Source of the DNA: Lasiosphaeris hirsuta
Lineage: Eukaryota > Ascomycota > Sordariomycetes > Sordariales > Lasiosphaeriaceae
NCBI GenBank assembly: GCA_030549175.1
Contig: JAUKUA010000007.1
Location: 1-64,000, forward strand
Direction: 5' to 3'
Length of the DNA: 64,000 nucleotides
Each line of letters starts with the position of its first letter. The first letter of the stretch is position 1. The notes below the pieces were generated by a model. It was not told the origin of the DNA. It saw nothing but the letters and a program-made list of their open reading frames with translations, and searched no databases. Made by a program: the position numbers and the translations under genes. Positions 1-13,065 of the stretch are shown here, piece after piece.

Positions 1-564
1 ACCGACCATAGACTATTGGGAAGGTCAGTAGTACTTAGCTTGAACCCTAATTTGTAAGACACGAGAGATAGGTAGCTAAGGTCCCGGGCCGACGGGTAGC
101 TAAGGAAGGATCTTCATGTATCTTAGTACCCTTATATATTATATATAACCTCTCTAAAAGAGACAAGGGCACTACAATAGATCCTTGAGAGGAAGAAGCT
201 TCCTAGTTCCCTTTCGAAACAGCCTAGAAAGATTATCAGCTGAACTATAGTAAAGCCAAGGGGTAATACAATCTTATGAACCCTTCCATTTCTCATTAAC
301 TTATATTTATAAAGCATCGTCTACCATATTCTTTATAATTGTTCCATCTCCTTAAATCTACCTTCTCCCTTACAATTACTAAGACTCTAGGTTAAAAAGA
401 TCATCTCCCTCACTCTGTAAAAGCTCTAAGTTAGACTAACACCGTTACCGGTCGAGAGTAGACAGTCGAGTTGATCTAGATTATAGCTTTGTAGTTTAGT
501 TACATTGAAGGTAACACACCTTGTGAATACCACACCTCAGTTTCGGTAATTAGGCTATGTCACA
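1..564 (+). repeat. Truncated LTR relic related to the Gypsy element next door
   Basis: This stretch aligns by eye with the downstream half of the LTRs at 1167-2495 and 8590-9918. Shared landmarks occur in the same order: a gagagatagg/gggtagctaag block, a 'tagtacccttatat' block, 'agaagcttcctagttc', 'cctagaaagattatcagctgaact' in diverged form, and 'caccttgtg' near the end. It ends in TGTCACA at 558-564, where the full LTRs end in TGTTATA or TGTTACA. The left part runs off the window edge. It differs much more from the two complete LTRs than they do from each other, so it belongs to an older or sister copy. It carries no intact gene. Confidence 0.6.
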
Positions 565-1166
565 TTAGTATAGAATACCTAACTTTTCCGACATATCATA
601 TGGTAATACTCCTTTGATTTCGTAACCATTTTTATTTAAATTAACTTAATTATATACTATACAATAGTATTTTTATATATCCCAGACCTTATAGACAATG
701 CATAAGTAAGAGTTATACTTGAACCTATTAATAAAGAAACCTAAAGGAGGTTAATAGTTAGTATTAGTTTCTTTAAGATAGAAAAATTCCGAAGCTCTTA
801 TTAATTATTCTAAAGGGTTAGTAAACTTTTATAAGCTTTAATAATCTCCACCCTTTTAGGAGCTAAAATAGATTTATGTGTTGTACAAAGGTAATTAGGA
901 ATCTTATTACTTAGAATGGTATGTTTATATAGTTTATAAACAAGGAGGTGAAATGGAAGAAGGAGAGTAAAAAGCTCCATGTTAAGAGAAGTAAGGGTTA
1001 AGAAGTAGATATAATACAATTAACTGTTATACGAATTGACTGTTGTATAAATTAGGTTTTAGTCATATAGATGGTTACGTTAGGAGTTACGCTTCTGGCT
1101 ATATGTATGTACGGGGTCTAATGTTATGATTATAGGCGATTCCCCTATTAAAACTACTTAGAAAAC
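565..1166. other. AT-rich spacer, no gene
   Basis: AT-rich, TpA-rich sequence between the LTR relic and the complete retrotransposon. Short open frames here show no recognisable domain. The last five bases (1162-1166, AAAAC) are the left copy of the target-site duplication of the Gypsy element. Confidence 0.5.
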
Positions 1167-2495
1167 TGTCACACTGGTAGGCGTACCTAGGTCAACAGGG
1201 TCACTGACCTCCTTGACCGAGCCCTACACCAGCGGCACGAACCATACACAAGAAGTATATACCCATTGACCCACGAACATCCATCATGGATCACGTGGAT
1301 AAGGGAACTACCACAGAGGATGGCCACAACGTGGCTCAAGCCTCGGGACACGATCTCACGTGTGGCTAATAGCCTATTTAGCCGACACACAGGTCAGCGG
1401 ACTCTCCTAAGCACCCACGGGTCGCGACGGAATGCCCAGAACCACTCACAAGCCAGAGCAGCCATACAATAGATCTCGCCCGTACTAGGTAACGTCATCA
1501 GACTTCAGATTTGTCATAGACAAGCCATTTAACCTTAACATCGTGGTCAGGGCCTACATAGTCAGCCTAGACCCTACAGCTAGTCTTTCGAATCATAGAC
1601 CTCCCCGCTATCACTGGTATTTCTTTAGAAGACCTAGAACCCGACGTTCTCCGGAGTCTAGCTTTAGTGGTAACAGGTAGCCGCGACCTCCGTGTATAAG
1701 TCACGAAGGGAACCGTTACTATAATAACCGACCAAGGGATTAACCTAATAATACTATGGCCAACGTAAGTACTAAGGACGTGAAGGAACACTTGTAACAA
1801 TGGACACTATGCCACTAGAGCTGTATAGATAAGTATTGATACCGGCCGTAGACTAACGTATGATAGGCCGGCTTCACTTAGCTTATAGCCACGGATTTGT
1901 AGAACGTGAGAGACGGGTGGCTAGAAAGGAGATTCGGAACCGACGAGTAGCTAAAAAGATCCTTTAGGTATTTTAGTATCCTTATATCTTATACATAGCC
2001 TTCCATAAGTAAGACAGGTACGCTACGATAGATCCTCGAGAGAAAGAAGCTTCTCAGTTCTCTTTAGACAAACCTAGAAAGATTATCAACTGAACTTTAG
2101 TAAAGCTAAGAGGTAATATAACCTTATAAACCTTTCTATTTCTCCTAACTTATAACTACGAAATATTATGTCTTATCTTTTATTAGATCATTCCATCTCC
2201 CTAAACCTCCTTCTCCTTAGCTCTCTACTACTTTATATTACGACAGTTAACTCCCTTACCGTTCTATTCTAAACCTTTAAATCGGACCTTGTACTTATTA
2301 ACCTTATAAAGATCAAGTCCTTAAGTTCGTCGTGTAAAAACTCTAAACTAGACTAATAGTAATTATTAAGATAGTTTACTAAACGGTTAAGTCGAAAGTT
2401 AAGAAAAGGTTAAAGTTTTATCGTCTAACTCTTCATTTAATATCCTACCTTGTGGTTATTATACCCTAAACTTTCATAGGCTAACCTATGTTATA
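1167..2495 (+). repeat. 5' LTR
   Basis: It matches 8590-9918 along its entire length with no net length change. It begins TGTCACACTGG. Its right end reads TGTTATA where the 3' LTR has TGTTACA, a C-to-T loss of the canonical CA end. Its first ~350 bp are clearly less mutated than the matching part of the 3' LTR, while its last ~250 bp are more mutated. Confidence 0.93.
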
Positions 2496-4960
2496 GATAA
2501 TCTTTCTTTTTTCATCAAAGAACGACCCTTTTATCTACTACTTTATTTATAATAGCCGGCTATCCTATGTCATACTTAGTTACATTCCGGAGTTAGGAAA
2601 CTAAACCTAACCTCGGAACCGACCTCATAATCTAAGAACCTCCTAAGATAAAAATACAAACCATTAAGAAATTTCTTACATTCTTATCGAGTTTCGAAAC
2701 TCTTACTAAACTACCTTAATAGTTTATCTATCTCTATAATTAAGTTACTAAAGCCTATAAGAAATTTTACTTCTTTATTAACAATACATGTAAGGACAAG
2801 AAGAGACTCGATATACTTACTTCTACGTTTACCGCCCTAGTTACCGACTACTAATTAATAATATAATATATTAAGACAAATTAATATATCCTTAAAAGTA
2901 CTCGGTAAGAATTAGAAGCTTTATATATTACCTTCGGTATTGAGGTTAACTAAAAATTAACCTAGTTTACTATCTAAACGGCCTAATATGAAAAATCCCT
3001 TAATCTAGTTATCGTACATACAGAAGCCCTCTATAAAGAGATTGTTAAATAAAAGCTACGCCAAGTATAACAAATCCGAAAATAAGAAACGTAGACCTAT
3101 GAATAAAACGTCGAACTTGTCAAAGTTAAGGAACTTTTCCGTATCTAGGAGAAAAAATAAGCTTGACAAAACTACTATAATATAAAATTTAGCTATTAGT
3201 CTACTACGGCTTAGAGCTAGCTTAATTCCCTTATAGTACTCTAATAACCTAAAGTATCACGAACCCCGAAGGACTAAAAATTATTTGATTAACTTAAGAC
3301 CTACTTTAATAACCTTATCAAGGAAGCTCTCGTATTAAGGTTAATATAGGTAGGGCCTTATAATAAAGAACAAATTATCTAAAAGGCTATGATATGTTTA
3401 TAGAAAATCCTATCTATTAAACCTTTATGATAGTTGTCATAACCGTTTAAAAAATCAACCTCTACACGGTACTTCGACCAAGACGAAGACCCTCTCTTAG
3501 ACTAAAACCTCTAAAGAAGGGCTACCCGAGAAATCTCGACACAAGCCCGAAGATAAGTCGATAATATATAGAATTCTAATACTAAGATAAGAAGTAGAAA
3601 CATAGGAGAAAACTTACCTCCCCGTTATATTAAGATAGGAATATTACTTTCCTTAGATAACGGTAATAATAATAACGACTCTAACGATAATCTCTATTAT
3701 ACAAGTCTACCTCCCGGCTCCCTTAAACTACCAAGAGGCCTACCTAAGCCCCTAGGACCCCTAGGACCTTAGGGTCTGGGCTTCCGGAGTCCTTTATCCC
3801 TATATGATCTTATGGCAATTCTTCTCGACCTTATCCATACTAACTAGGACCTAATTCGTAATAATACTAATATAATTTAAGAATCCCATAGTCAAGGTAT
3901 TACCATAACTATAGTAAAACCCGAAAAATACAATAGGAAGGATAAAAGCGAGTTCGAGACATAGTAGTACTTTATTAAAAAATACTTTAACGTCTACGAA
4001 CAAAGCTTCCTCGACGATAAAGCCAAAATTAGTTTTGTTAATACTTTTACCAAAGGTACTGTCCTCGAATGGCATTAGAAAAGAGAGACTTAGATCGAAA
4101 AGCTTAGCCTAGTAGATCAGTAGAATAACTATGCTACTACCATAGTCAAACGTTTCCGTGACCTAGTACGAAGAGCTAAGAACTACGAGGTTATAAAGAC
4201 CCTGACCTACAATAGAGATATAAACGAATATATAACTAAGCTTTAAGAGCTTAATTATACTGTCGATCTTAGTAGTTAGGCCTTACAATCGCTAGTCACT
4301 AACACTATCTCCGACGTTATAATAGACTTAATCTATTTATGTACGGGATATCTCCTTACCGACGACGCCGACTTCTTCGAAGCTGTCGTTACTACTAGCT
4401 TAATTTATAAAGATAAAATAAAGAATCGCGAAATTAATCATAAAGCTAAGTAAGGAAAAGAAAAGTTTACTTTAAATAATAAAGAACACTTAAAGAAGGA
4501 TAGTTATTAAGAGAAAACTAATATCTCTAGCTCCCGTCTATATCTAGTACCTATAAAAAGAAAACTTAAGAAAGGTCTAAAACGAAAGTAACAGGATAAA
4601 AAGAATAACCCCTTAGTATCTACCTAAACAAAGTACTAATAGACCTATAAGGAAGTTATTACCGAGATAGAACAAGCCGAAATTAATAAGTATAAGGTAA
4701 GTAAGAGATACTACTACTATAGACGTTAAGGTTATAACACTCTTAAATGTTATAGTAGGAAAACTAAGGATAATAAAAATATTTCTAAGCTACCTAGTAA
4801 GATCTCCGGAGCTAAGACTAAATATAGAAGAAATGAAAATGAGGACGAAGATATTTCTTTTTAACTATCGAAAAAGACCAAGGTCTTTATAATGATAGAA
4901 AAAGACCTTTCCGAACTCTTCCCTCATATTATTAAACTATCCGATAGTAAAAATATATCG
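2496..4960 (+). pseudogene. Decayed gag region of the Gypsy element
   Basis: Position after the 5' LTR and before the protease-like region indicates gag. No open frame survives. Around 4711-4760 the plus strand reads like a RIP-destroyed zinc knuckle: consecutive Tyr codons stand where Cys is expected (TGC/TGT to TAC/TAT), then a stop, Gly-Tyr, and finally Cys-Tyr. The 4180-4460 part reads as a gag-like sequence with several stops. No primer-binding site could be recognised right after the LTR because of the mutations. Confidence 0.6.
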
Positions 4961-7900
4961 GATTTTTAACGGATATCCCGAAACTTACGATATCAGAAAT
5001 TATATCCCGACTTATCGTAACTTCTGCTAAAAAACATACCAACCTTAATACTAAGAAACCCTCTTATAAAAAGGTTAAGCGAAGTTATAAACCATATCAC
5101 AGTACTCATAAGATTGTTCTTATAACTATCGTCTATTACGAAGTTAAGAAAATCTCCCTTTAAGTACTCTTAGATCCTAGTACCTCCGGCCCAGTCATAA
5201 GCTAAGACCTTGTTAAAAAATGGAACATCTCTCATATATATAGAACGATCCCGAAACCCTTAGAAGCCTTTAATAAGACTATCAACCCCGAATTAGGTAG
5301 GAAATATACCAAGGAAATCATCTTATGGTACCAAGTAAAACACTTCTCTTGTCTCACGTTTAAAATCTCTTCCCTTAATATAAAATATAACATCTTTTTA
5401 TTATACTAGTAGCTATAATAGTACTAACCGGACTATCTATAGGACTTCGACATATCGAAAATAACTTTCAGTTCCGACTATTGTCGTCAAAACTATATTT
5501 CTCTTATAATCTTAAGAAATAAAAGCTCTATCGTAAATGTTACGACGTCTTACATTTATAACATTTCCAAAAGATTTAAGATCTTTATCCCTTTAATATT
5601 ATTTAAAGTGGCCTAACGGCTATTAGACTACTAGCCTTGGAACTATGTGATTAATATCATCGGAGACGAAAAATTTCTATAGGGACCCTTTTATCCTATG
5701 TTACCTTTAGAAAAGAAAATCCTTTATAAATAACTAGACTAAATGTTTAAAGAAGGTAAGATATAGGAATTAAAATTACCGTGTTTTTTACTTATTTTCT
5801 TTATAGATAAAGAAGCCTTATTAGAAAAGGTAGCTACTAGAGACCCGGAAAACCTCCGTCCTATGGTTAACTATTAAAAAATCAACGAACAAATAGTAAA
5901 AAACTGTTACTTACTATCCTTAATCACCGAACTTTAAGACGTTCTCGCCGGATCTGTTATCTTTATAAAGATAGATCTAAAATCGGGTTTTAACTTGATT
6001 TAAATGAAGGAGGGTCACGAGTAGAAAATAACGTTCCGAACTTATTACGGCCTTTTCGAGTTTAACGTAATGTCCTTTGGTCTTACTAATATTCCCGTTA
6101 CTTTTTAAGATATAATAAATCATATCTTTCGAGACCTTATTGATTAAGGCCTTCTGTCCTATATTAACGACCTTCTTATTTATGTAAGTTTTAAGAAGGA
6201 ATATAACAAAATTGTCGTTAAAATCCTTAAGTGACTTTAGAAGTATAACCTTACTATTAATCCTATTAAATATATATAAGATATTAAGGAATTAAAATAC
6301 CTAGGTTATATTATTAGTACTAAAGATATCGTAATGTCAAGGGATAAGGTAGAATATATCCTTTTATAAGAACAGCCGAAATTAGTAAAAGGAGTTTAGT
6401 AATTTAATAGATTTACGAACTTCTATAGGTACTATATTAAGGGTTACTTACATATTATCAAACTACTTACTAATTCTATAAACCTTACTTAGAAAACCTA
6501 GACGTAGAATAATTAGATGAACGTAACATTTAAAGCGTTTAAAAAAGCCTTTATTAAAGCCCTTGTTTTAGTTTATTTCGACCTTAATAGACTACTTATT
6601 ATCGAACCTAATATATTAGATTATACGTTAGGAGAAATAATGTCATAGAAGTAAGATAACGGTAAGATATATCTTATAACATTTTACTTAAGAAAATTAA
6701 TCTCTATAGAAATTAACTACGAGATTTATAATAAAGAACTCCTAACGATAGTTAATTACTTCTAACATTAAAGACATTATCTTAAGGAAGCTAAATATCA
6801 TATCGAAGTCTTTTTAGACTATCGTAACCTAGAATACTTCTAGACTACTAAAGTTCTTAACCGCTATTAAGTCTGATAGGCTTAGTAACTCGCTACCTTC
6901 GATTTTATTATTAATTTCCGTCTCGGCATATAAAATGCTAAGGTAGATACTCTCTTATGGCGTAAAGAGTACCTTCCGAAAGGAGGGGATAAAAACTAAT
7001 CGATAACCTCTATTTTAAACAAAAAGTATTTTTTATATTCTAAAGCTCCTATGTTTATACTCTTAAAAGTACGTCTCTATAATATCTTAATACCAAAGTG
7101 GAACGAAGAATTCCTCGGATAAGTTAAGACTGTTACTTTTATAGACGAAATGTATCAAAAGGCCTTGGTTTCCCTTAGAAAAGATATAACTAACGAAGAT
7201 AAAATCTTATTTATAAAAAACCGTATTTAGATCTCTAATAATAAGGAACTTAAGATCTAGATCATCTACTCTGAATACGATACTAAAGTAGTAGGCTATA
7301 TGGGTATGGATAAGACCGTTAAGCTTATTAGACAGTATATATTCTAACAAAACCTCGAGAAAGACGTCGCTGACTTTATATGCTCTTGTCACGAGTGCTA
7401 AAGTAACAAGCTTAGACGTTACCTTCCTTTCGGACTACTTTATCTTATTAAGTTAGAATACTCTTTATAGAAGCTTATTTTAATAGACTTTATAACAGAT
7501 CTTCCTCTCGTTAATAGATATAACTTTATCTAGGTTATTATCGATACCTTTACTAAAATGATATACTTTATCCCTTTAAAGGACAACGTTAAGAAGATAG
7601 AAGACTTAATCTCTTTCTTTACCCGTAAATATTAGAAATATCACGGCATATCTACTGATATTATCTTTAACCGAGACTTATGGTTTAACATAAGACTTTA
7701 GTACGACTTTCTTAAGTATATCAGAATTAAGTTAAAGATATTAACCTCGTTCTATCCCGAGATAGATAACTAGACTAAACGTCTTAATTAACATATCAAG
7801 GCTTATCTTAGAGTCTTTGTTAACTACGAGATAAATAACTAGGACATTTTATTATCTATAGCAAAATTTATATAGAATAACGTTAGATTAACTTCTACTA

Positions 7901-8575
7901 GTAACTCTCCTTTCTATGTAAACTATAGATATTATCCGGCCGTAAACAATCTACCTAACAAATCTACATATAACCCACATAGTAAAATCATAATATATTA
8001 GATAACGATAGTCTATAAGAACCTTTATGAAACCCTTAAAGAATCTTAGAAACGGATAAAGAAGTACGTAGATAAGAAGCGGACGAAAGTATTCTCCTTT
8101 AAAAAAAAATAACTAGTAATACTTAACGTACAGAATATTAGGACTAAGAGACCTTCTAAGAAACTAGATAGGAAGTTACTTAGCCCGTTTAAAATCTTTA
8201 AGGTAATATCTCCCACAACCGTAAAACTTAAACTCTCGGAACATTAGAAAATTTATCCTACTTTCTATGTCTCTTTCATTAAATCCTTCCGAACCAGCTT
8301 CTAACTGATCTCTAACCCCATTTAAGTCCTAGAGTAAGTAGGAGATATTTACCCTAAGGAATTTATAGTAAAGGAGATTATAAACTCCCGTATTAAGAAA
8401 AGGATAATAAAATATCTCGTCAAATAGGACGGATACTCCGAAGAAAAGGATTAGACTTAGGAACTATATAAGTACTTCTTTAATATCTAAGAACTTTAGG
8501 ACTTCTACGTTAAGTACTTACATAAGCCTAAAGATCCTAAGGTTACTAACCTTAGGACTCGAGGTAAGTTCTCTT
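4961..8575 (+). pseudogene. Decayed pol region (protease, RT/RNase H, integrase, chromodomain)
   Basis: Reading the plus strand past stops gives family landmarks in order. About 5160-5230: LDPSTSGPV, an aspartic-protease-like D-x-[ST]-[ST]-G block. About 5920-6010: ITEL, KIDLKSGFN (RT palm). 6061-6120: MSFGLTNIPVTF. 6160-6183: YINDLLIY, in the place of the YxDD-type RT active site with one Asp changed to Asn. About 7320-7420: the integrase zinc-binding region with C-x2-C. 7480-7560: DFITDLP and VIIDTFTKM of the integrase core. 8400-8480: a chromodomain-like DGYSEEKD block. Numerous stops interrupt every frame. Confidence 0.85.
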
Positions 8576-8589
8576 AGGAAGAGAGATAG

Positions 8590-9918
8590 TGTCATACTGG
8601 TAGGTGTACCTAGGTTAACAAGGTTACTAACCTCCTTGACTAAGCCCTATACTAGCGGCACGAACTATACATAAGAAGTATATACCCATTGACTTACAAA
8701 TATCTATCATAGATTACATAGATAAGGGAATTACCATAGAGGATGGTCATAACGTAGCTTAAGCCTCGGGATACGATCTTACATGTAGCTAATAGCCTAT
8801 TTAGCCGATATATAAGTCAGCAGACTTTTCTAAGTACCTACGGATTACGACGGAATACCTAGAACTACTTACAAGCTAAAGTAGCCATACAATAGATCTT
8901 ATCCGTACTAAGTAACGTCATTAGACTTCAGATTTATCATAGACAAGCTATTTAACCTTAACATCGTAATCAAGGCTTATATAGTCAGCCCAGACCTTAT
9001 AACTAGTCTTTCGAATTATAGACCTTCCCGTTATCATTGACATTCCTTTAGAAGACCTAGAACCTAACATTCTCCGGAGTCTAGCTTCAGTAGTAATAAG
9101 TAGCCATAACTCCTACGTATAAGTCACAAAGGGAACCGTTACTATAACAGCCGACTAGGGGATTAACTTAATAGCGCTGTGGCCAACGTAAGTACTAAGG
9201 ATGTGAAGGAACACCTGTAGTAATGGACACTATGCCACTAGAGCTGTATAGATAAGTACTAATACCGGCCGTAGACCAACGTATGATAGGCCGGCTTCAC
9301 TTGGTTTATAGCCACGGATTTATAAGGCGTGAGAGACGGGCGGCTAGAAAGGAGATTTAAGACTGACGGATGGCTAAGAGGATCTTCCAGATATTTTAGT
9401 ATCCTTATATCTTGTATATAGCCTTCCATAAGTAGGACAGGTATACTACGATGAATCCTCGAGAGAAAGAAGCTTCCCAGTTCTCTTTAGACAAACCTAG
9501 AAAGATTATCAGCTAAACTTTAGTGAAGCTAAGGGATAATATAACCTTATGAACCCTTCTGTTTCTCCTGACTTATAACTACGAAGTATTGTGTCTTATC
9601 TTCTGTTGGATCATTCTATCTTCCTGAACCTCCTTCTCCCTGGCTCTCTACCACTTTACATTACGACAGTTAACTCCTTTATCGTTCTGTTCTAAACCTC
9701 TGAATCGGACCTTATACTTATTAGCCTTACGAAGATCAAGTCCCTGAGTTCGTCGTATGAAAGCTCTGAACTAGACTAACAGTAATTGTCGGGGTGGTTC
9801 GTTGAACGGTTGAGTCGAGAGTTAGGAAAAGGTTAAAGCTCTGCCGTCTGACTCTTCATTTGATATCCCACCTTGTGGTTATCACACCCCAGACCCTCGT
9901 GGGCTGGCCTGTGTTACA
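8590..9918 (+). repeat. 3' LTR
   Basis: Direct repeat of 1167-2495, same length, preceded by a polypurine tract at 8576-8589 and followed by the AAAAC target duplication. Its outer (right) ~300 bp, from about 9600, keep many C and G bases that are T and A in the 5' LTR, so the outer edge is less mutated than the inner edge. Confidence 0.93.
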
Positions 9919-10375
9919 AAAACACCCAAACTTTAACATTTATTATCTAGCCTCGTATTAGTCGTACGACATTGAAATTTGTAACGTTTGAAGCGTAGAG
10001 TGAGTGGTTTTCATGTATCTACTTTTTATTTAGTTTGCTTAAAGAAAAGTCACTTGAGTAAATTTCAACCGATTTTACCCTACGTCGTGTAAGTAGGGCC
10101 GGCACTTTGGTACAGTTTTCAACCTATTATACTACAATCGGTCAGGAAATAAGAGTTATGGCTTATGGCCTTGATTAAGTTTCAGTACATCTACTTGTTA
10201 TTATTATTACTTTAGATTAATCTACATAATCCAACCTCTGTTGATTTTAAACAATCCCCCCCAGAAAAACGTCCCCACTTTCGATTTTGGTACACAGTCC
10301 AGCCTGAGATATTTGTGGGATACTACATAGACTAAGAGAGGTTAGGCTCCATCCTACTACCTCGGCCTTTGCCGC
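9919..10375. other. Spacer between retrotransposon and FAD monooxygenase
   Basis: Mixed-composition sequence. It begins with the right copy of the AAAAC target duplication (9919-9923). No coding signal is seen. The right-hand part is the 3' flank of the minus-strand monooxygenase gene. Confidence 0.5.
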
Positions 10376-13065
10376 CTAGTTCACTTTCTTCTCTTCCCAC
10401 TCAAACCCCAACTTCCGGTTCCACTCCCGGGCTCTCTCCTCCGTAATGGCAGCCCAGTGCCGCCTTGTCGCTAGCAGCTCCTCCCGCCACAAAAACCCCA
10501 TTCCGACCGCAGCTCCAGGACCCAGCACCACTACGGCAGCAGCTGCATACCCCAAAATCCGTCCCCACCCCATCTCCAGCATCCCCGCGTGTTTGATATC
10601 CCAAAACAAATACCCCAACCACAGAAAAGTATTCCCGAACAAAAACGCCGAGTCAAATCTCAGAAATTCCCCCGCGAAGGTTATGAGATCCTTAGCCCCC
10701 TGAGGGGAGTGCGTGGGGGGGAGCATGAGATCCCAGATGGCGCCGACAGAGAATCCAACCTTGGAGCTTGTGTACAGCCACGCCGCAGCCGAGTGTGCCG
10801 CCAGGATGCCCACGGTGGTGCGAATCACGGGCAAGTCTCGGTAGACGTTACTTACACGATCAGCTTCCGTCGTGTCGGGGAATAGGCGGAAGCAGATCTT
10901 CGACGCGAGTAATGAGACCCACAGAGGGAACAGCTGCCAGAGGAAATTCCAGGAGACGCGGCCCGCAAAGGAGGGCCAGAGGAAGGAGGCGTAGACCGGG
11001 ATGTAGTAGGCTAGAATTACAGCCGGGAGGACGGATTTAGTATATGCGATGCGGGTCAGGCGCATGTCGGAGGCCTTGAAGTTCTCGATGGGGATGAAGG
11101 CGTAGTGGAGGAGGTAGTAGAGCGGGGAGATTACGCCTACGCCGAGGAACTGACTGGCGAGGGTGAAGATCAGGGGTAGCTGAGACGGGGTGAAAGTGTT
11201 GGCGCGGCGGGTGGACTCAATGAGCCAGATAGCGAGGATCACACCGTAGTCGACCAGGAAGAGAAAGGCTTGCTGCGAGACGCTGTCGATGCCGTAGAGG
11301 GCCGGAGAAAAGAAGACGACGAGCGGCCCTAGGAGGTCATCGAGCCACCTGAGGTGGTAGAAGGTGATGGGGAGGGGAGTGTCTGACCAGTGTAGCGTTC
11401 TAGTCTTGAGGACGGAGGTTGCCCAGGGAATGAGCGGGGCTGGGTCCATGAGGTTCTTGGCGAGCCAGAAGAGGAGGAGGAAAGGCAGAGCAAGGGCGGC
11501 CCGCTTAAGCTTGCTCTCCTTGAGGCCGTCGCCTTGGGTCGGGTTCAATGGCATCGTCACCGTCACCGAACGGCGGGGGATTGGAAGGAAGCTGATGCCT
11601 GCGGCTCCAACGACCATGTCAGCCTGCAAGTTGGCGAGATAATCGCCGAGGTGGGGGATGGCGTATCGAACGAAGATTCGGTGGCTGTATTGCTGTAGAG
11701 ACTGTAGGCGCGCGACATCGGCCGAGATCTTGACGAGATTGTCGGTTCTTTCTTTCCGCTTGTTTTGATACGATGCAAAGCACTCCTGGATCCGGCTCTC
11801 GGTAGGATGAATCCCCCCGTGGGCCTCGTCGGCCATCTTCTTGATGGCGCTGGCCAGGGCGGCAGCACTCTCGATGGCCGTGTTGCCGCCGTATCCGACA
11901 TGGGGTGTCATCTTGTGGATACTGTCGCCGACGCAAGCAATGCGTCCATGATTCCATACCTCAAAGGTTGCCTCCTCGAGCACGACGAGGTTTGAGGCCA
12001 GCGTGTTATTCCATATCGCCTCAAAGGTAACGTTGGGCCGGATTTTCATGTCGAAGTGGACTCTGGCGAACTCTTCCACTTCCTCTCTCGAATAGTGTGG
12101 AATGTCAGCTCCGTGGTAGATTTGGCTCATTTTCTGGAAGATGAAGTAATACGTTCGTCCACCCTTACTGACAACGACAAGCGAGCTTCGGTCGTGGTCG
12201 TAGCCATATTCGCCATCGCCGATTTCCATGCCGTCGACCTTTGAGCAGATGCCAAAGAGGCATTGGTACTCGGCCGTCATGGCCTTTCTGTCCTTCTGGA
12301 CCTTATCTGGGTATTCCTTTGCCGCCAGATCCCACAAGGCCTCTCGAGTCTTGCTGTGAACGCCATCTGCTCCGACCAAAATATCGCCGTTATAAGCTGT
12401 GCCGTCTTCGCACTTGACTGTCACTCCATCGGCAGAGTGGGTGACGCCGACTAGCCTCTTGTTCATCAGGATCTTGCTTTTGTCCCGGATGCCGTCAAGC
12501 ATTACCTGGAGGAGAGCCTGTCGATCACCAAACGAAAGCTCGTATCCTGTCCTCGCGAAGCCGAGGCGCGTGAAGTCGGACCTGGGAGCGAGAGGGTATC
12601 CCTTATTATCCCGGTCATACATCCATTTGACCGGTACCTACCAAGCAATCGTGTCAGAAACAAAACACATGATATCAAAGTCGGATCGGCACCTTACCGT
12701 GGTCTCGAGAAAAGGTTCGTAAAGGCCAAGCTGATCTAGAATCTGAATATGCTATTAGCAAGCTTACGATTTGCATAGGATAGATAGGGGGTTCCTACTC
12801 GGCATCCATTCGGGATCATGCAAATCGACGCGCCAGCATGGGGAGCAACCTCGGAACGGCGTTCCAGCAGGACGTAATCTATACCACCTCTCTATACATA
12901 TCGAAGCATCAGCACTGTTCACCTCCGCTTTCAGAGAGCGCATAAAACCAGATGAGGGAAATCAAGGCCAAAGCAAACAAAACGAACCTCCAAGGCATTA
13001 GCCAGGAGCAGGCCCGCGACACCACCGCCCGCAATAATGACTTGGAACCCCGTCTTTTCGGCCAT
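10376..13065 (-). CDS. FAD-dependent monooxygenase fused to a polytopic membrane domain
   Basis: Four exons: 13065-12988, 12891-12799, 12742-12698 and 12637-10376, giving an 825-residue protein. All three introns have GT..AG ends, and exons 1-3 are whole-codon lengths. Residues 13-18 (GGGVAG) form the Rossmann FAD site after a hydrophobic strand. VGADGVHSKTR (about 160-170) is the DG motif, and VGDSIHKMTPH (about 308-318) is the GD motif of class A flavin monooxygenases (PHBH fold). From about residue 450 to 800 the protein is a series of hydrophobic, probably membrane-spanning segments. Such N-FMO/C-membrane proteins are known from fungal metabolite clusters, and some C-terminal domains of this general kind are linked to terpene cyclisation; that role here is inference. 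Substrate unknown. The start has a good context (ACCATGG). The gene is intact and much more GC-rich than the adjacent retrotransposon. Confidence 0.88.

Larger units (their letters stand above)
1167..9918 (+). mobile_element. Complete Ty3/Gypsy chromovirus-type LTR retrotransposon, RIP-inactivated
   Basis: Two direct LTRs of exactly 1329 bp (1167-2495 and 8590-9918) flank about 6.1 kb of decayed gag-pol. The element starts TGTCACACTGG and ends TGTTACA. The same pentamer, AAAAC, lies immediately outside both ends (1162-1166 and 9919-9923), as expected for a 5-bp target duplication. A polypurine tract (8576-8589, one T) precedes the 3' LTR. Decayed protease, reverse transcriptase, integrase and chromodomain signals occur in Gypsy order on the plus strand. 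The coding part is riddled with TAA/TAG and is strongly TpA-rich. Differences between the LTRs are overwhelmingly C/T and G/A transitions, often CpA to TpA, which fits RIP. It cannot encode functional proteins. Confidence 0.93.

Noticed and set aside
810..1019. Small minus-strand frames in the AT-rich left end
   Set aside because: Low-complexity, Leu/Tyr-rich translations of RIP-mutated repeat DNA with no domain.
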